Source of the DNA: Zanthoxylum bungeanum
Taxonomy: Eukaryota; Streptophyta; Magnoliopsida; Sapindales; Rutaceae
Direction of reading: 5' to 3'
DNA length: 64,000 bases
Assembly (NCBI GenBank): GCA_019454045.1
Contig: SKCR01017739.1
Location: 1-64,000 of the forward strand
Shown here one piece after another: positions 34,853 to 46,177 of this stretch. The notes beneath the pieces are model-generated. The model worked only from the letters and a program-made list of their open reading frames with translations. It did not search any database and was not told the DNA's origin. How positions within the stretch are numbered: position 1 is the stretch's first letter; each line of letters opens with the position of its first letter. The position numbers and the translations under genes were made by a program.

Positions 34853-37606
34853 ATCTCCCACTTGGCCTATAGCCAGTCACTCGAGTGTCTACCACCCGAA
34901 CTATGTACTGTTGGCTCAAATTGCTGAGAAATTCTTTTGTCAGCGGATTTGCATGATTATCATCTGATGTGATTTATTCGATCATCACATCGCCACGATG
35001 TATGATTTGAACGAATCAGATGAATATCGAAGTATGTATCTGGATCGTTAATGAGACCATTAATTCTTTAGCCTGTGCTGAAGCCTAGCTCAGCGGCTAA
35101 TAGAACTATATCTAATCTAATTAGATTTATTATCGACCCAGAAGGCTTGTATTGATGCCTCAGCTGCAACAATAACCCGCATTTGTTGTTTATTCAGTAA
35201 CAGTATCTTGCTTGGAAGATTTCCAGCTCACTATTCCGTTATTCAAACTGTATAGTACTGTTATTCGACTTATAGTCGTTTTATCGGTTATGAAGCTTGC
35301 TACAGTGATCCCAGTCACTTCAAGTTCTCTATCTCCATAGTTTAAGACAGTATCCTTAGTTCTCTAAGAAACTAAAGGATGTTCTTAATTTCAATCCAGT
35401 GACTATCACTTGGATTGGCCTGTTTGTGATTGCATATGCTCAAAGCGTATGAGACACCAGGGCGCGTACATTTTTCAATGTACGATTTCACAGAGAGTTT
35501 TCAAGAAAGCCAAGCTTTCACCGATTGTATTGTGGTAATATCATTTCCAAGAAATGATTTATTATCATTATTTATAGGACATTATTGTCAGTGCGCTCCC
35601 ACTAACTCCTTATATACACAAGAATCTTTTCGTTTTGAATTAAATCATAAACCATTATGATTACATCAAAACGATAATTTCAAGAACGCAATGCTTGCTT
35701 CAATCCATACATGGATCGAATAACCTGCAAACCTTGTTTGCTAGTTTTGGTATGACAAAACCGACAGGATGTTGTAAACATCCTCCAAAAGGTTTCCTTT
35801 TCAGGAAAGCGATTTTCCCGTTCAGCTGACATATTTCTTAAATGAAACATGCATCATGTGCAAGCATTATCCAAATGGATTTACCGTGGCAACAAGTAAA
35901 AGGTTAATTCGTAATCAACACAATATTGATAACGATACATTTTCGCTACAAGCCTAGCTTAGTACGTTGGTATGTTACCGTCCATGTATGTCTTCCTTGA
36001 AGACTTATATAGTACCAATAGACACAATGCATTGCGGTACAACAACTAGTGTCTAAACATAGTTTGATATACATGGAATCCATTTCGGACTTATGGCATT
36101 TTGCCATATTAGGGAGTCGATACCTTGTATCATTTCCTCATACGTAGTCAGTTGGTATTCCTCAATAAGATTGACATCTTTATGAGGTGAGATCAGAAAC
36201 CAGTACCCCAAGTTGTTTTCTGACTCTCTCCGACTTACGTGGTTCTTGTGTATTCGAAGATTATTGGTCTAGTTTCATCCTTGATGAACTATTTATGTTC
36301 CATTAAGGAATCAGTGCCTTGAATAGTATTACTTCGATTTTCATCGAGTTTTACTATCCTCCCACTTACCACTACATATCGGTATTCCTCTTAGGAAAAC
36401 CGCATGGTGAGCAACAATTAAATTGTTCTCTTATGAGTTATCTAAGTACTATACTTATGGTTTCCCTAGGATAACCTACAATTGGCACTTATCCAATTTG
36501 GGTTCTAGTTTGGTATCATCCAAACATATGCCTAGCATACCCAAATCTTCAGGAATGAGAAAACCTGGTTTCTTTTTCTGTTCATATCTAATATGAAGTC
36601 TGTCTAACAGATTTTTATGGAACCTTATTCAAAATAAGTTATGCACTGTCTATGTGTATCCGTTGAAGGAAATGGTAGCTCAGAGCGACTCATGATTAAC
36701 CTTATCATGTCTAACAAAATTCAGTTACTCAGTTCAGACACACCGTCAAATTGACGTGTTCCGGAGGAGTCCTCATTGAAAGAATACTATATTCTTTCAA
36801 GTGTATTAGAAACTTATTGCTTAAGTATTTTCATCATGGTCTAACCGTGACGATTTAATACTTTAGCCGATCTGTTTGTCTATTTCGTGTCGAAACTTAA
36901 AAAGTTTCTGATTTATGTTTCAAAAGAAACACATAACCATAACGCGATGCCACATCCGTAAAGGTCACAAAATATTCATATCCATCTCTAGCCTAGCTAG
37001 AAATGGGCCCACTTGCTTCACTATGAACTGGGGCTAACAGATCTGTGGCATTTGCACTTTTACCAAGTAAATAGTGTTTTAGGCACTTTGCCCAATAAAC
37101 TAGATTCGTAGACTTTATTTGAATGGAATCAAATCAGTCCTAGTACCCACTCTTCGAAAGTGTGGTTATACGAGTCTTGTTTAAATGTGTCCCAAACAAC
37201 AATGCCACAATATGTTCTCCTGATCAAATCAGTTTGAGCTATTTGTTTGTCATATTATACGTTCGAGATTTATTTATATCAAAATATAAATTCTGTTATT
37301 CACATCTAATGTGTTTATCTCAATATCATCTTTATAAAATAAAACACTTTAGTGTTCTAGAATATAAAGGTAAACTGCAACGGAATTAAACACTGATATA
37401 GAGATAATGTTTCTAGTCAAACTAGTTACATTATAACATTTCCAAATTTAGGTACAAACCCGATGGTAGTTCCTAAAATAGGTATCTACGGCTTGAAACA
37501 TCGATTTTCGTCCCCTTTCCAATTCACAGATAAATCTCTATGAAGTCAGTATCCTGCTCAAGCAGATTCTGAACACCAGTATATATTTATGTACCACACT
37601 AAGTAT

Positions 37607-37840
37607 TTAAAATCCAATTTTAATACCAGTAATGAACATATTATGTCTAACATATTTGAAGTCAGAGCCTTTCCCGTTCTTCAATTCCTTCATGTCTGCT
37701 TTGTCCAAACGGCAGTCACGCTTCCGCGATCCCGTTTGCCACAATTTAGGCAGACATTTTGGGATATGTCCTTTATCTTCCCAGAAGATTATAATGATTT
37801 TGCCTTTGCCCTTTTTCACATCCCAGAAGCCTTTGGCCAA
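37607..37840 (-). pseudogene. Gag remnant of U
   Basis: A 77-residue frame with HIPKCLPKLWQTGSRKRDC followed by DMKELKNGKGS. In Copia gag the zinc knuckle is followed by a short AELKKGK-type tail, and this frame looks like that junction with the first knuckle cysteines and the histidine already lost. Flanking frames are closed by stops. The call rests on this pattern and on its position between the leader and pol traces. Confidence 0.45.
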
Positions 37841-38625
37841 GCCTTGGCCTTCTAGAATATCGAAGTAAGGTGCGCCTTACGCTTCTTGCCTTATTGCAAA
37901 CTTTGGCTTTGTCTCCTTGAGAATAGCCATTAACTCTCCAAGAGTTTAGTATTGCAATTTAGTCTTCTAAAATCTAAGAATATATCTTTGAAGATCCTTC
38001 AATTTCAATATCATACTTTAAGGATCTAATCCTTAGTTCTGATTAAGAAATTAAGGAGTCTATCGGCAAGCTTAATGGATTAAGCACTAAAGTTATCATT
38101 ACATGAATCTTCCAAAGATCATGCTCTACTATTTGCTTAACTCCGGGCTTAGGCCTATATGTTATTTTATCAACAAATAAAGTAACTTATTATTTTCCAG
38201 GACTATCCTGAAATTTTATTCCCAATTTGAAAATTAAACCATTTAAATACATTTTCCCTAGGATTATGTTTTAAATGTCAATCTTTCAATTATATCTTGA
38301 TTCTAATAGTCCAACTATTTAATCAACGATTTAGGTACTATTTATTATAATGATTATTATAGTCCAACTATATATTCAATTATAATTTAATAGATCGAAT
38401 ACAGTCCAACTGTTTTCATAAAACAACGTTTAAATATTAGTCCAACTAACATTTAATTTATTTGACGAATGATGTTTGTTTGAGCGCGTATGGGAAGTAA
38501 TTAAACGAATATTGCAAATTCAATTCTTGCCTCCCACTATTTTTCGGCGAGCCTCTAACCCTCTGTCGAGTACTCGGGAAACCGTGTTTCCTAGTAGGCT
38601 AGGATCCCGTTAAATGTCACACAAT

Positions 38626-39000
38626 CTTGACTTTGGCCAACAAATTATATGATAATTAACTAGGTAGATCTCTAAGATCAATTGGATCTCATCCAATTCC
38701 TAGATCCAGTAGGGGGACATCCAAGTCCGAAACATATATCCTATATATGCCAATATATCCAATATATTGCCTAACCTTTTTCCTCTGAATCAACTAAGCC
38801 TTGGCTTTGGCACAACAAACTTAGTGATCCCAGATAAGCGGAACCCATGGAAAGCTTCGTAATCAATGTCGATGGACAAGAAGTGGTGTTGAATTTGGCC
38901 AACAAACCACGACTTGGACAAGACACCTGATATGGAACAAAGCTCTCGTGATTCAAACACATCCTTGACGGACAAAGGCCTTGACTTTGGCCAACAAACC
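38626..39000 (-). repeat. Four leader repeats, core TTGTTGGCCAAAGTCAAG (U)
   Basis: CTTGACTTTGGCCAACAAA-like copies at 38626-38644, 38799-38820, 38888-38908 and 38979-39000. A TAGGTAGATCT scaffold and a GGATCTCATCC..CCTAG stretch lie between copies 1 and 2, at the same relative place as in Y, X and V. Confidence 0.8.
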
Positions 39001-40564
39001 AATGCCAGTCTTAGATCTTGAGTAAGAATCACTCAATGGAAGGAAAAACGCTTAATATTTTGTGAGGGTTTTCGCGTGCAATTGGCACCCATTTATTATC
39101 TTTGTTAAGGTCTCATCATCATACACCCTTAAACATGCATTCTAAAACACATAAAAGGCGCGTAAAAATAAAATAATAATGATATGCGGATGGATACTTA
39201 ACACATGATCCTAGATCAAATCTCTCACTTTCCTCTCTCCCGCTAGCACATGTGTATTGCTTCTACCCGTTACACTACACTTCTAAAGAAACATCATTTA
39301 CATTGAGGGGAATAGTGTGAGAAGAGAAATACAATGAGAAAGGAGGTAATAGGTTGGACGCGCAGGCCCAATTAATAAATTCTAAATTTATTACAACAAT
39401 TTCTAAAATTTCCCCACCCATCTAATATCCATCCGATATACATTTTTCATGCATCGCAACCATGTATTCACACAAGCATGTTATCAATCAATCTAATCAA
39501 ATTAATTAATCTGATAATTAGTGACCATCCAATGTTCAAACAACGATTTGATTTTGCGCGAGTCAAACTCGTTTTGCGAATAAGTACTCAAAGTACGAAT
39601 TCTTGAATTAAATTAAACTACAACATTAAATCCAATTTAATATGTATTTAATACTAATTCACTATTTAATTCCAAATTAAATATTACACTTTATTAACGA
39701 ACCTTTACGATTTAAATTCCAAATTTAATCGTTACGGGTCTCAAAGCCCGATTAACGTCCAACGCTAATTTAATTAAAGTCTAATGGGCTTTTAATTAAT
39801 TTCTTTAAGGCGTGGACTTTTGGTCAACTTGGGTAAAACCCAATAACCAAAGCCCAATCAAGGAATAACCCCATAAGCCTAGAAATCAATTTAGGCCCAT
39901 TAGGCCCAATTAAATTATTAAGGTCCATTAGTCGCATTTGGGCTTTATGGAAGCGGTTTTGGGCCCAATTGGATCCAACCAATTTAGCATAAACCTAACT
40001 TGGTACAACCAAGGCCAATAAGCTCATTTACAACATTTCAAGCCCAAATCCAATTTAAGCCCAACTAATTTAATTCCGAAAATTCCAAATTTCTCAATTA
40101 AATTAACTAAAGTGTATTACACAATAATTACCCAAATGAATATTTCCAAAACACAAATTTGTACAATTAATCATGCTTATTTACAACAAAACATGTCCAA
40201 CACATTTTATCAAAAAATCAAACCTAATCATGCTTAACAAAGTCTCGGCTTTGGAGGGGATTTTATGTCCAAATCAAATTCAATCCCATTAAATCCAATT
40301 CACCATTAAATCAATATTCACAACATGATTCCAACTCATCCAATGAATCAAAAATCAAAAATCCAAGACATTAGGGCATAGGTATTCTCGGCCAAGCCAA
40401 TAATTTTGGGCAAAATTGTTCCAAGCCATTTTTCTTCAAATTGATCCAATCAATCTTCAATTAAACATCATTTAAACATATTCAATCAAACAATTTAACT
40501 AAATCATGCTCAAAATCAATTTACCCAATTTTAAGCCCTAAATCAAATTTCATGCTTTTACTCC

Positions 40565-40576
40565 GCTCTGATACCA
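40565..40576 (-). other. Primer-binding site of U
   Basis: Minus-strand TGGTATCAGAGC, the exact initiator tRNA-Met complement, one base inside the LTR. Confidence 0.9.
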
Positions 40577-40577
40577 T

Positions 40578-42612
40578 TGTTGGAGTTCTACGGTCCCGAG
40601 GATCGAATATCAAGCATAAAACATGTGCGAATACAATCAAAGGAAGTTTCGGAATACTTACATCGAGCGGTTGAGCGATGTGGTGGACAACAAAAATCAT
40701 TTTCTGCCTCCTTGGAGTCTCGGCAGTGAGCTGTAAAATGTGTCCCCATTTTCGGCTTTGGTCCTCCATGCAAGCTCCAAGCTTTGTGATGAAATCCCAT
40801 GCTCACATGTGCGGTTCCCTATCACATTCGCAAGACTCCGTTGTGTGCTAGCACTCTTGATTTTTGCCACAAAAATCATTCTATTTCTTCTCGATGGCTC
40901 TCGACATTTTGGACAGAAACCAGAAGAAAAATAGCCCTTAAGGGCGTGTGAGAGGGAAGAGAAAAAATGAGAGAGATGAGATGGTTGTTGGCAAAAAGTG
41001 TATTATCTTTTTGTTTTCAAAAAACAAATAAGCATATACCAATTTTCCTTTTCAAAAAAGTCAAGCCATAAATGCCTTCAACCACCAACATCAATCAATC
41101 AAGTGACAACTTGTCACATCACTCAAAGTGACATGTGATTTAACGCTTGATGTGACTAATGATTTGACGCTTGATGCGACTAACGATTTGACGCTTGATT
41201 TGACTTGCGTACCGCACTCGAATTCAAAATACGAATGCGCTCGCAAATAATCCCAGGCTCGGGTTCGCTAATTCCAAATTAACGAATTTTCCGTTGCGAC
41301 GTAATTAAATGATTATGCCTAGCGAAATCACTATTTACGTCGCTAACGAATTAATTCTAAATTAAATCGTTCGCCCGAATTAAAATCTAATTTCAATTCC
41401 GCGTCGAAATCCAATTTCAATTAATATATCGAATATATTATTTATCGATTAATTCCAAATTAATCGTTCTCTCTCTTTCAATGATATTTTATCCTAAATA
41501 AAATATCTCCGTAATTAATCCCAGATTAATTTCTCTCTCATCCAATTAATCCCAGATTAATCAAATGTGAGTCATAAGTCATCGGTGAATCTTCGGGAAG
41601 CGACCAATGAGATCCCCGGATATGTTGGCAGTAAATACGGTCGTCGGACTATCCGAACACGTAAGTACCTAGTAATACGTTTGTACCGATTTACAAGACA
41701 AGGTTGGCTTCTAGCAAAGCGCCATGCCTACCCAATTCTCCAGAAATATCCTTACAGGAATATAGTGATCTATATCAGACGTAGTATACGTAGTATTGCG
41801 TATTTCGATCCAGTATCGGATGTCACGTGCTAGGCCTGGGGCTGGAATTGTGTCTGCCCCGTACGAAGCACATATCAGATCTCTGGTAACTAGTCTCTTT
41901 AATCGGATATACATGACCTAGTCATAATATCCCGATAGCTGTAGCATTTAAGAGAACCAGTCTCGTATCCTACGTGACCATCATCTCCACTATGACTGGA
42001 GTGATACTTCCGTCTTGACATCACACCCAACACACTACGATTCTCAATATACCCAACAGAGGCGTACACAGAACCTGTTAAAGCCCTGGACGACCAAAAA
42101 CAAAGTATATTGATTGTTGCAAGTATTAGCGGTGCAAGTCTCAGGTTAAGACCAAATACACCTACCCTGATTTCGGACTTCCATAGACACATAGTCATAC
42201 TACCAATGGAATTCCGATGGGGTCTATCGAGAGCGAAGCTGTTTCCCGTACCATCGGTAAAACACAACCTCCTATTACACTTGCATGAGTATCCTATACC
42301 CAAATATATGAGAACTATGTCGTTATGCCCTCGCAACGCGCACAAGTGTAATACTAGTCTTTTACGCATTATCGATGTCCAATCTCGATAATACTCTGAC
42401 TATGGATATTTAATGATTTATCCTTTGTGGATTGATACTGTCTCATATCATCTCAATCCAGGAACAAATCATTAGGACCTCCCATCATTTATACATATTG
42501 GTGATCTAATCACAAATGATAAGAGAGCAATCTCCTTTGTCACATAGTTAATTTGTACAACAACACAATGATCTGTACAAATAGTGACACTATGGGTCAT
42601 AACTGTCCAACA
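40578..42612 (-). mobile_element. 5' LTR of U
   Basis: 2,035 bp, closely matching 32815-34852 with scattered single-base differences and an A-run length difference near 41020 versus 33260. Confidence 0.9.
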
Positions 42613-43115
42613 CTTATATCATTCCCAATGATTAGGATGTCGTCAACATAGAGAGGTAAAATTACCACCATGCTCCCACTGGCCTTCTGATACACACATG
42701 ATTCTTCCGAATTCTTGAGATAACCAAACAATTTAATTATCTCTTCGAATCGAAGATTCCAACTTTGTGAAGCTTGTTTAATTCCATAAATGGACTTCTT
42801 AAGCTTACATACTATACCCGAGTTCTCATTGGAAGCAAAACCCTCCAACTGTTCCATATAGATTTCTTCATAAAGAAATCCATTTACAAAAGTCGTTTTG
42901 ACATCCATTTGCCAAATCTCATAATCATGATAAACAGCTATAGAAAGAAATATCCTAATAGACTTAAGCATTAATATTGGTGAAAAAATTTCATCGTAGC
43001 CGACGCCAGGTCGCTGCGTGTAACCTTTCGCTACCAGTCGGGCCTTATAGGTTTCAACCTTTCCATCAGGCCTACGCTTCATTTTTGTAAACCCATTTAA
43101 AACCGATATGAACAA
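42613..43115 (-). pseudogene. X reverse transcriptase, segment right of insertion U
   Basis: Reverse transcriptase copies the element RNA into DNA. In order from 43115 leftward: KVETYKARLVAKGYTQRPG, QMDVKTTFVNGFL (first catalytic Asp), EEIYMEQLEGF, KKSIYGIKQASQSWN and LYVDDILIIGND with the catalytic YVDD intact. The frame is broken about five residues after GND by the insertion of U and continues at 32814. Upstream the reading passes with a frame change into the integrase carboxyl end. The YVDD survives, but the gene is interrupted by 9.8 kb. Confidence 0.88.
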
Positions 43116-43191
43116 TTCCTTCGGGAAGAGGAACCAAGTCCCAAACTTGATTCTTATGCATTGAGTCTAACTCGGATTTCATGGCATCTTG

Positions 43192-43737
43192 TCAATTCAC
43201 GAAGTCAATGTCCAATATCGATTCTCTATAGGTAAAAGGGTCAGTCTTTTCAACTAAGAGAACATCGAGACTATTTTCTTGTATCAAATACAAGCATTCA
43301 GAAGATCTAGATACCATTTGCGACCTATAGAGTGTGTGTGTTGAAGGTTCTTCATTTACTTGAACTTCAGGTTCCTCCGTTGGTTCGTTGTTTTCAGGTT
43401 GGACTTCATCAAGTTCAACATGTCCATGATTACCGCCTTCTGACAAAAATTCTACCTCTAGAAATTTTGCGAAGTGAGCTACGAACATATTTCGATGCTC
43501 GATATCATAGAACAAATATCCATTCGTATTCGAAAGATATCCAACAAACCTAAACTTTTGCCCTCGAGGCGAAAACTTATCTTGCTGAGCCATCCTGACA
43601 TAGGCAGGACAACCCCATACCTTAATATAATTAAGATTTGGTTTTCTACCGGTCCATATCTCATATGGAGGCATAGGAACAACTTTTGAAGGAATTTTAT
43701 TCAAAATTTGTGCAGTTGTTAAAAGAGAGTAGCCCAT
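43192..43737 (-). pseudogene. X integrase carboxyl-terminal part
   Basis: AQILNKIPSKVVP, PYEIWTGRKPNLNYIKVWG, CPAYVR and GQKFRFVGYLSNTNGYLFYD are the conserved blocks of the Copia integrase carboxyl half (the GKKP and WGC motifs). A Glu/Pro-rich linker (NEPTEEPEVQVNEEP) leads to reverse transcriptase. The start overlaps the preceding frame by 19 bp in another phase, so a frameshift lies near 43720-43737. The frame closes at 43192. Confidence 0.85.
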
Positions 43738-44654
43738 AAATAATAGGGTAAATCTGTAAAACTCAACAGAGATAAGACCATATCCAATAAAGTCTGATTT
43801 CTCCTCTCAGATACTCCATTGTGCTTTGGAGTACCTGGAGGAGAATATTGAGTGAGAATCTCATTCTCCTTCATATAATCAATGAACTCACTACTCATAT
43901 ATTTGCCGCCTTGATCAGATAGAATGCATTTAATATATTGACCAATATATTTTTCTACTTCATTAAAGAACTCTTTAAACTTTTCAAAGGTTTTCGATTT
44001 ATGTCTCATCAGATAGACATAATCGTACCATGATAAATCATCGGTAAAGGTAACAAAGTACGAATAACCACTGTAAGCAGTCTGACTTAGTAGACTATAC
44101 ATATCAGAATGTATGAGTTCCAGTAAGTTAGTGGCACAGTGTCCAACACCAGAAAATGGGGCTTTGGTTATCTTACCCTGAATATATGATTCACAAGTTG
44201 GATAGGGTTCAATGGTGAGATCTGGTATCAAACCATTCCTAACCAATTGGGTGAGGGGTTTCACGCCTATATGACCTAGCCTTATATGCCATAGTTCAGT
44301 ATTATTAACTAATAGTAGACTATGTTTATTAATCCTAGTATTCAAAATATCTCTAGAAGTATGCAATATGTAATGACCATGCTCATTTGGACAACAAAGG
44401 ATCTGAATATTACTTTTATCATATAAATATAAAGAATAGTTCTTAATATTAACATGATAACCTTCTGTATCTAATACAAAAAGAGATATAATATTTACTA
44501 CACATCCTGGTGTAACGTAGCAATCATTTGACAAAAGGCTCCCACTCTGCAAGTGGATCTCACATACTCCCACTGCAACTGCATCCAGAGAGTCTTCACT
44601 CACAACATGCAACTGCATCTCTCCAGGCTTCAGCTTCTTACTTTGCTTCAGCAC
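43719..44654 (-). pseudogene. X gag-pre-integrase and integrase core
   Basis: The longest open frame in the window (311 codons). Residues 121-157 hold LWHIRLGHIGVKPLTQL and CESY, the zinc-binding His-His-Cys-Cys domain with the last Cys changed to Tyr. The catalytic triad is present: Asp184 (IHSD), Asp247 (LSDQGG) and Glu283 (SERRNQ), with 35 residues between the last two, the Copia DD35E spacing. Integrase would join element DNA to the host chromosome. The amino end carries protease-region sequence (NDCYVTPGC) with no Asp-Ser/Thr-Gly site. It ends in a frameshift into the next frame. Confidence 0.9.
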
Positions 44655-44790
44655 CTACAACAAATTGAAAATGTGAATAGGACAAGCAGAATCCAAAAAT
44701 CAGCTGGATGTAACAGCTTCACAAGCTAGTGAGATATCAATAACTGGAAAAATAAATGTACATGATGTAGATGCTCTCTCTCTCATTATC

Positions 44791-45613
44791 TGGGCAATGT
44801 AGTTAGAACAGTTCATTCCCAGTCACTGACTTTGCTGTAATGATGGCATTTGTCTTCAGACGCCCTCTTGGGCTTAACTATCTTTCCTTGCGGTGGAGGA
44901 CTGAAACCCTTTTTCTTCGTCGTTTTCGTCTTCTTTCCATTTGGCTTGGCCTGGGAAGAAGCAAAAAGTGAGGTAGGTTTCGGAGGGCGAGTCGGTACTC
45001 CCTTTCTTAGGTCCTCTTCCGCTGTGATCAGCATCCTATGCAGTTCATGGTAGGAACAAATAATCCCATTCATGTTGAAATACATTACGAATTGGCGATA
45101 AGATGCTGGGAGCGAACCAAGAATGACACTCCTACCGAGAATGTCATTCAGAGGGAGATTATGTTGCCTCACTTGTTCGATCAAATCGATCAAGTGAAGA
45201 ACATGTGAGCTAACAGCTTGCCCCTCGTCAAGTCGCGCATGGAACAGTTCCATTGCCACTTTATGAACAACAATTTATTCTTGGTTCATATACGATTCTC
45301 TTAACTTCATCATCATACTATATGCATCTGCCATGCCATAGTACTGCCTCTTGAGTTCCGATGCCAGTGAACTTAGAATGTATGATTTAACTTTTAAATC
45401 ATCGTCTTTCTAAGATTGGAAAGTTTCCAGTTCATCCGGTGTTGCATCTTTAGACACAGCAAGAGACAACGGACCCTCAAGTACATATCCCAACTTTTTG
45501 GATTCAAGTTCAATCCTTAAATCCATATCCTAATTGTCAAAGTTTTCAGCGCCTTTTAGTTTGTTCATATCTAATATACGCGTAAACGGATTAGTCGATT
45601 GTGCCGCCATCAT
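44791..45613 (-). pseudogene. X gag
   Basis: Starts ATGATGGCGGCACAATC at 45613 (MMAAQSTNPFTRIL). Single stops interrupt it near 45530, 45410 and 45275. The longest open part (45259-44813) reads MELFHARLDEGQAVSSHVLH, then ILGSLPASYRQF, a Copia gag (UBN2-like) pattern, followed by a Lys-rich stretch. The knuckle is degenerate: CHHYSKVSDWE then a stop, where Cys-x2-Cys-x4-His-x4-Cys is expected. Gag forms the virus-like particle and packages RNA. Confidence 0.8.
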
Positions 45614-46177
45614 AAATCTATCATATAGATTATGAAAAATAGTTAGCAGAATAAAACAGTTTCATATAATATCAAAAGCATTAACTAGATCATTGATTTT
45701 TAATCTAAAAAATCCCCTCATACTAAATTATGCAATACTATAATCCCCAAACATAATACAAAGATTTAATAATTAAATTAAATACAAATAGTGAAAGGTG
45801 GACCCTATGAATATATTTCAGCTCACAGGTTTGGCACGTTCTTCCTAACGTATATTCATTAGGTAGACAACTCATTATCAATCACTCACCAGTGACTCCT
45901 AATTTTCGGTCCCGGTCATTTCTCGTTGTGACAGCTTTGGCACGTTCACAAGGAGGCGTACCAAGGTTAAACTCGTCAATGATAAACTCAAGCTACTTGC
46001 GTAACCCTGAAAGCTTTGGCATGTTTAATATTCCGCTTTCGCTTGAATTTATCTAGTATCATATATACATTCGACATAAATAAATTTCTATCAAGTACAC
46101 CCTTACATCTTTGGCACGTTCTCGGATGTAGTCATAGAAAAGATATCCATAAACCGTATTGACAAGACAAACTATAT
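45614..46177 (-). other. Untranslated leader of X (gag-proximal part)
   Basis: Non-coding stretch between gag and the insertion point of V. The remainder of the leader is at 58192-58370. It carries four repeats and the TAGGTAGACAACTCATT scaffold. Confidence 0.75.
45823..46121 (-). repeat. Four leader repeats, core GTGCCAAAGCTG (X)
   Basis: CAGCTTTGGCACGTTC-like copies (plus reading) at 45825-45840, 45932-45947, 46012-46026 and 46106-46121. Motif and spacing are almost the same as in Y. Confidence 0.8.

Larger units (their letters stand above)
34853..40577 (-). other. Decayed internal region of U
   Basis: No domain-bearing long frame survives. Minus-strand traces: the reverse transcriptase MYA..TRPD block region near 35430, and the gag carboxyl end near 37650-37840. 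The leader occupies about 38450-40560 and carries four repeats. The region 39060-40560 is AT-rich with many CCAATT/AATTAAT words and no gene. Confidence 0.65.
32815..42612 (-). mobile_element. Copia element U
   Basis: 9,798 bp. The LTRs start TGTTGGAGTTCTACGG and end ACTGTCCAACA (2,038 and 2,035 bp). Target duplication CTTAT is exact (32810-32814, 42613-42617). The primer site TGGTATCAGAGC is a perfect tRNA-iMet match. The 5.7-kb internal part is heavily decayed, but traces of gag and pol remain in the Copia order on the minus strand. Confidence 0.92.

Noticed and set aside
37589..37868. Plus-strand frames of 78-88 residues
   Set aside because: They are antisense to the gag remnant of U and have no domain of their own.
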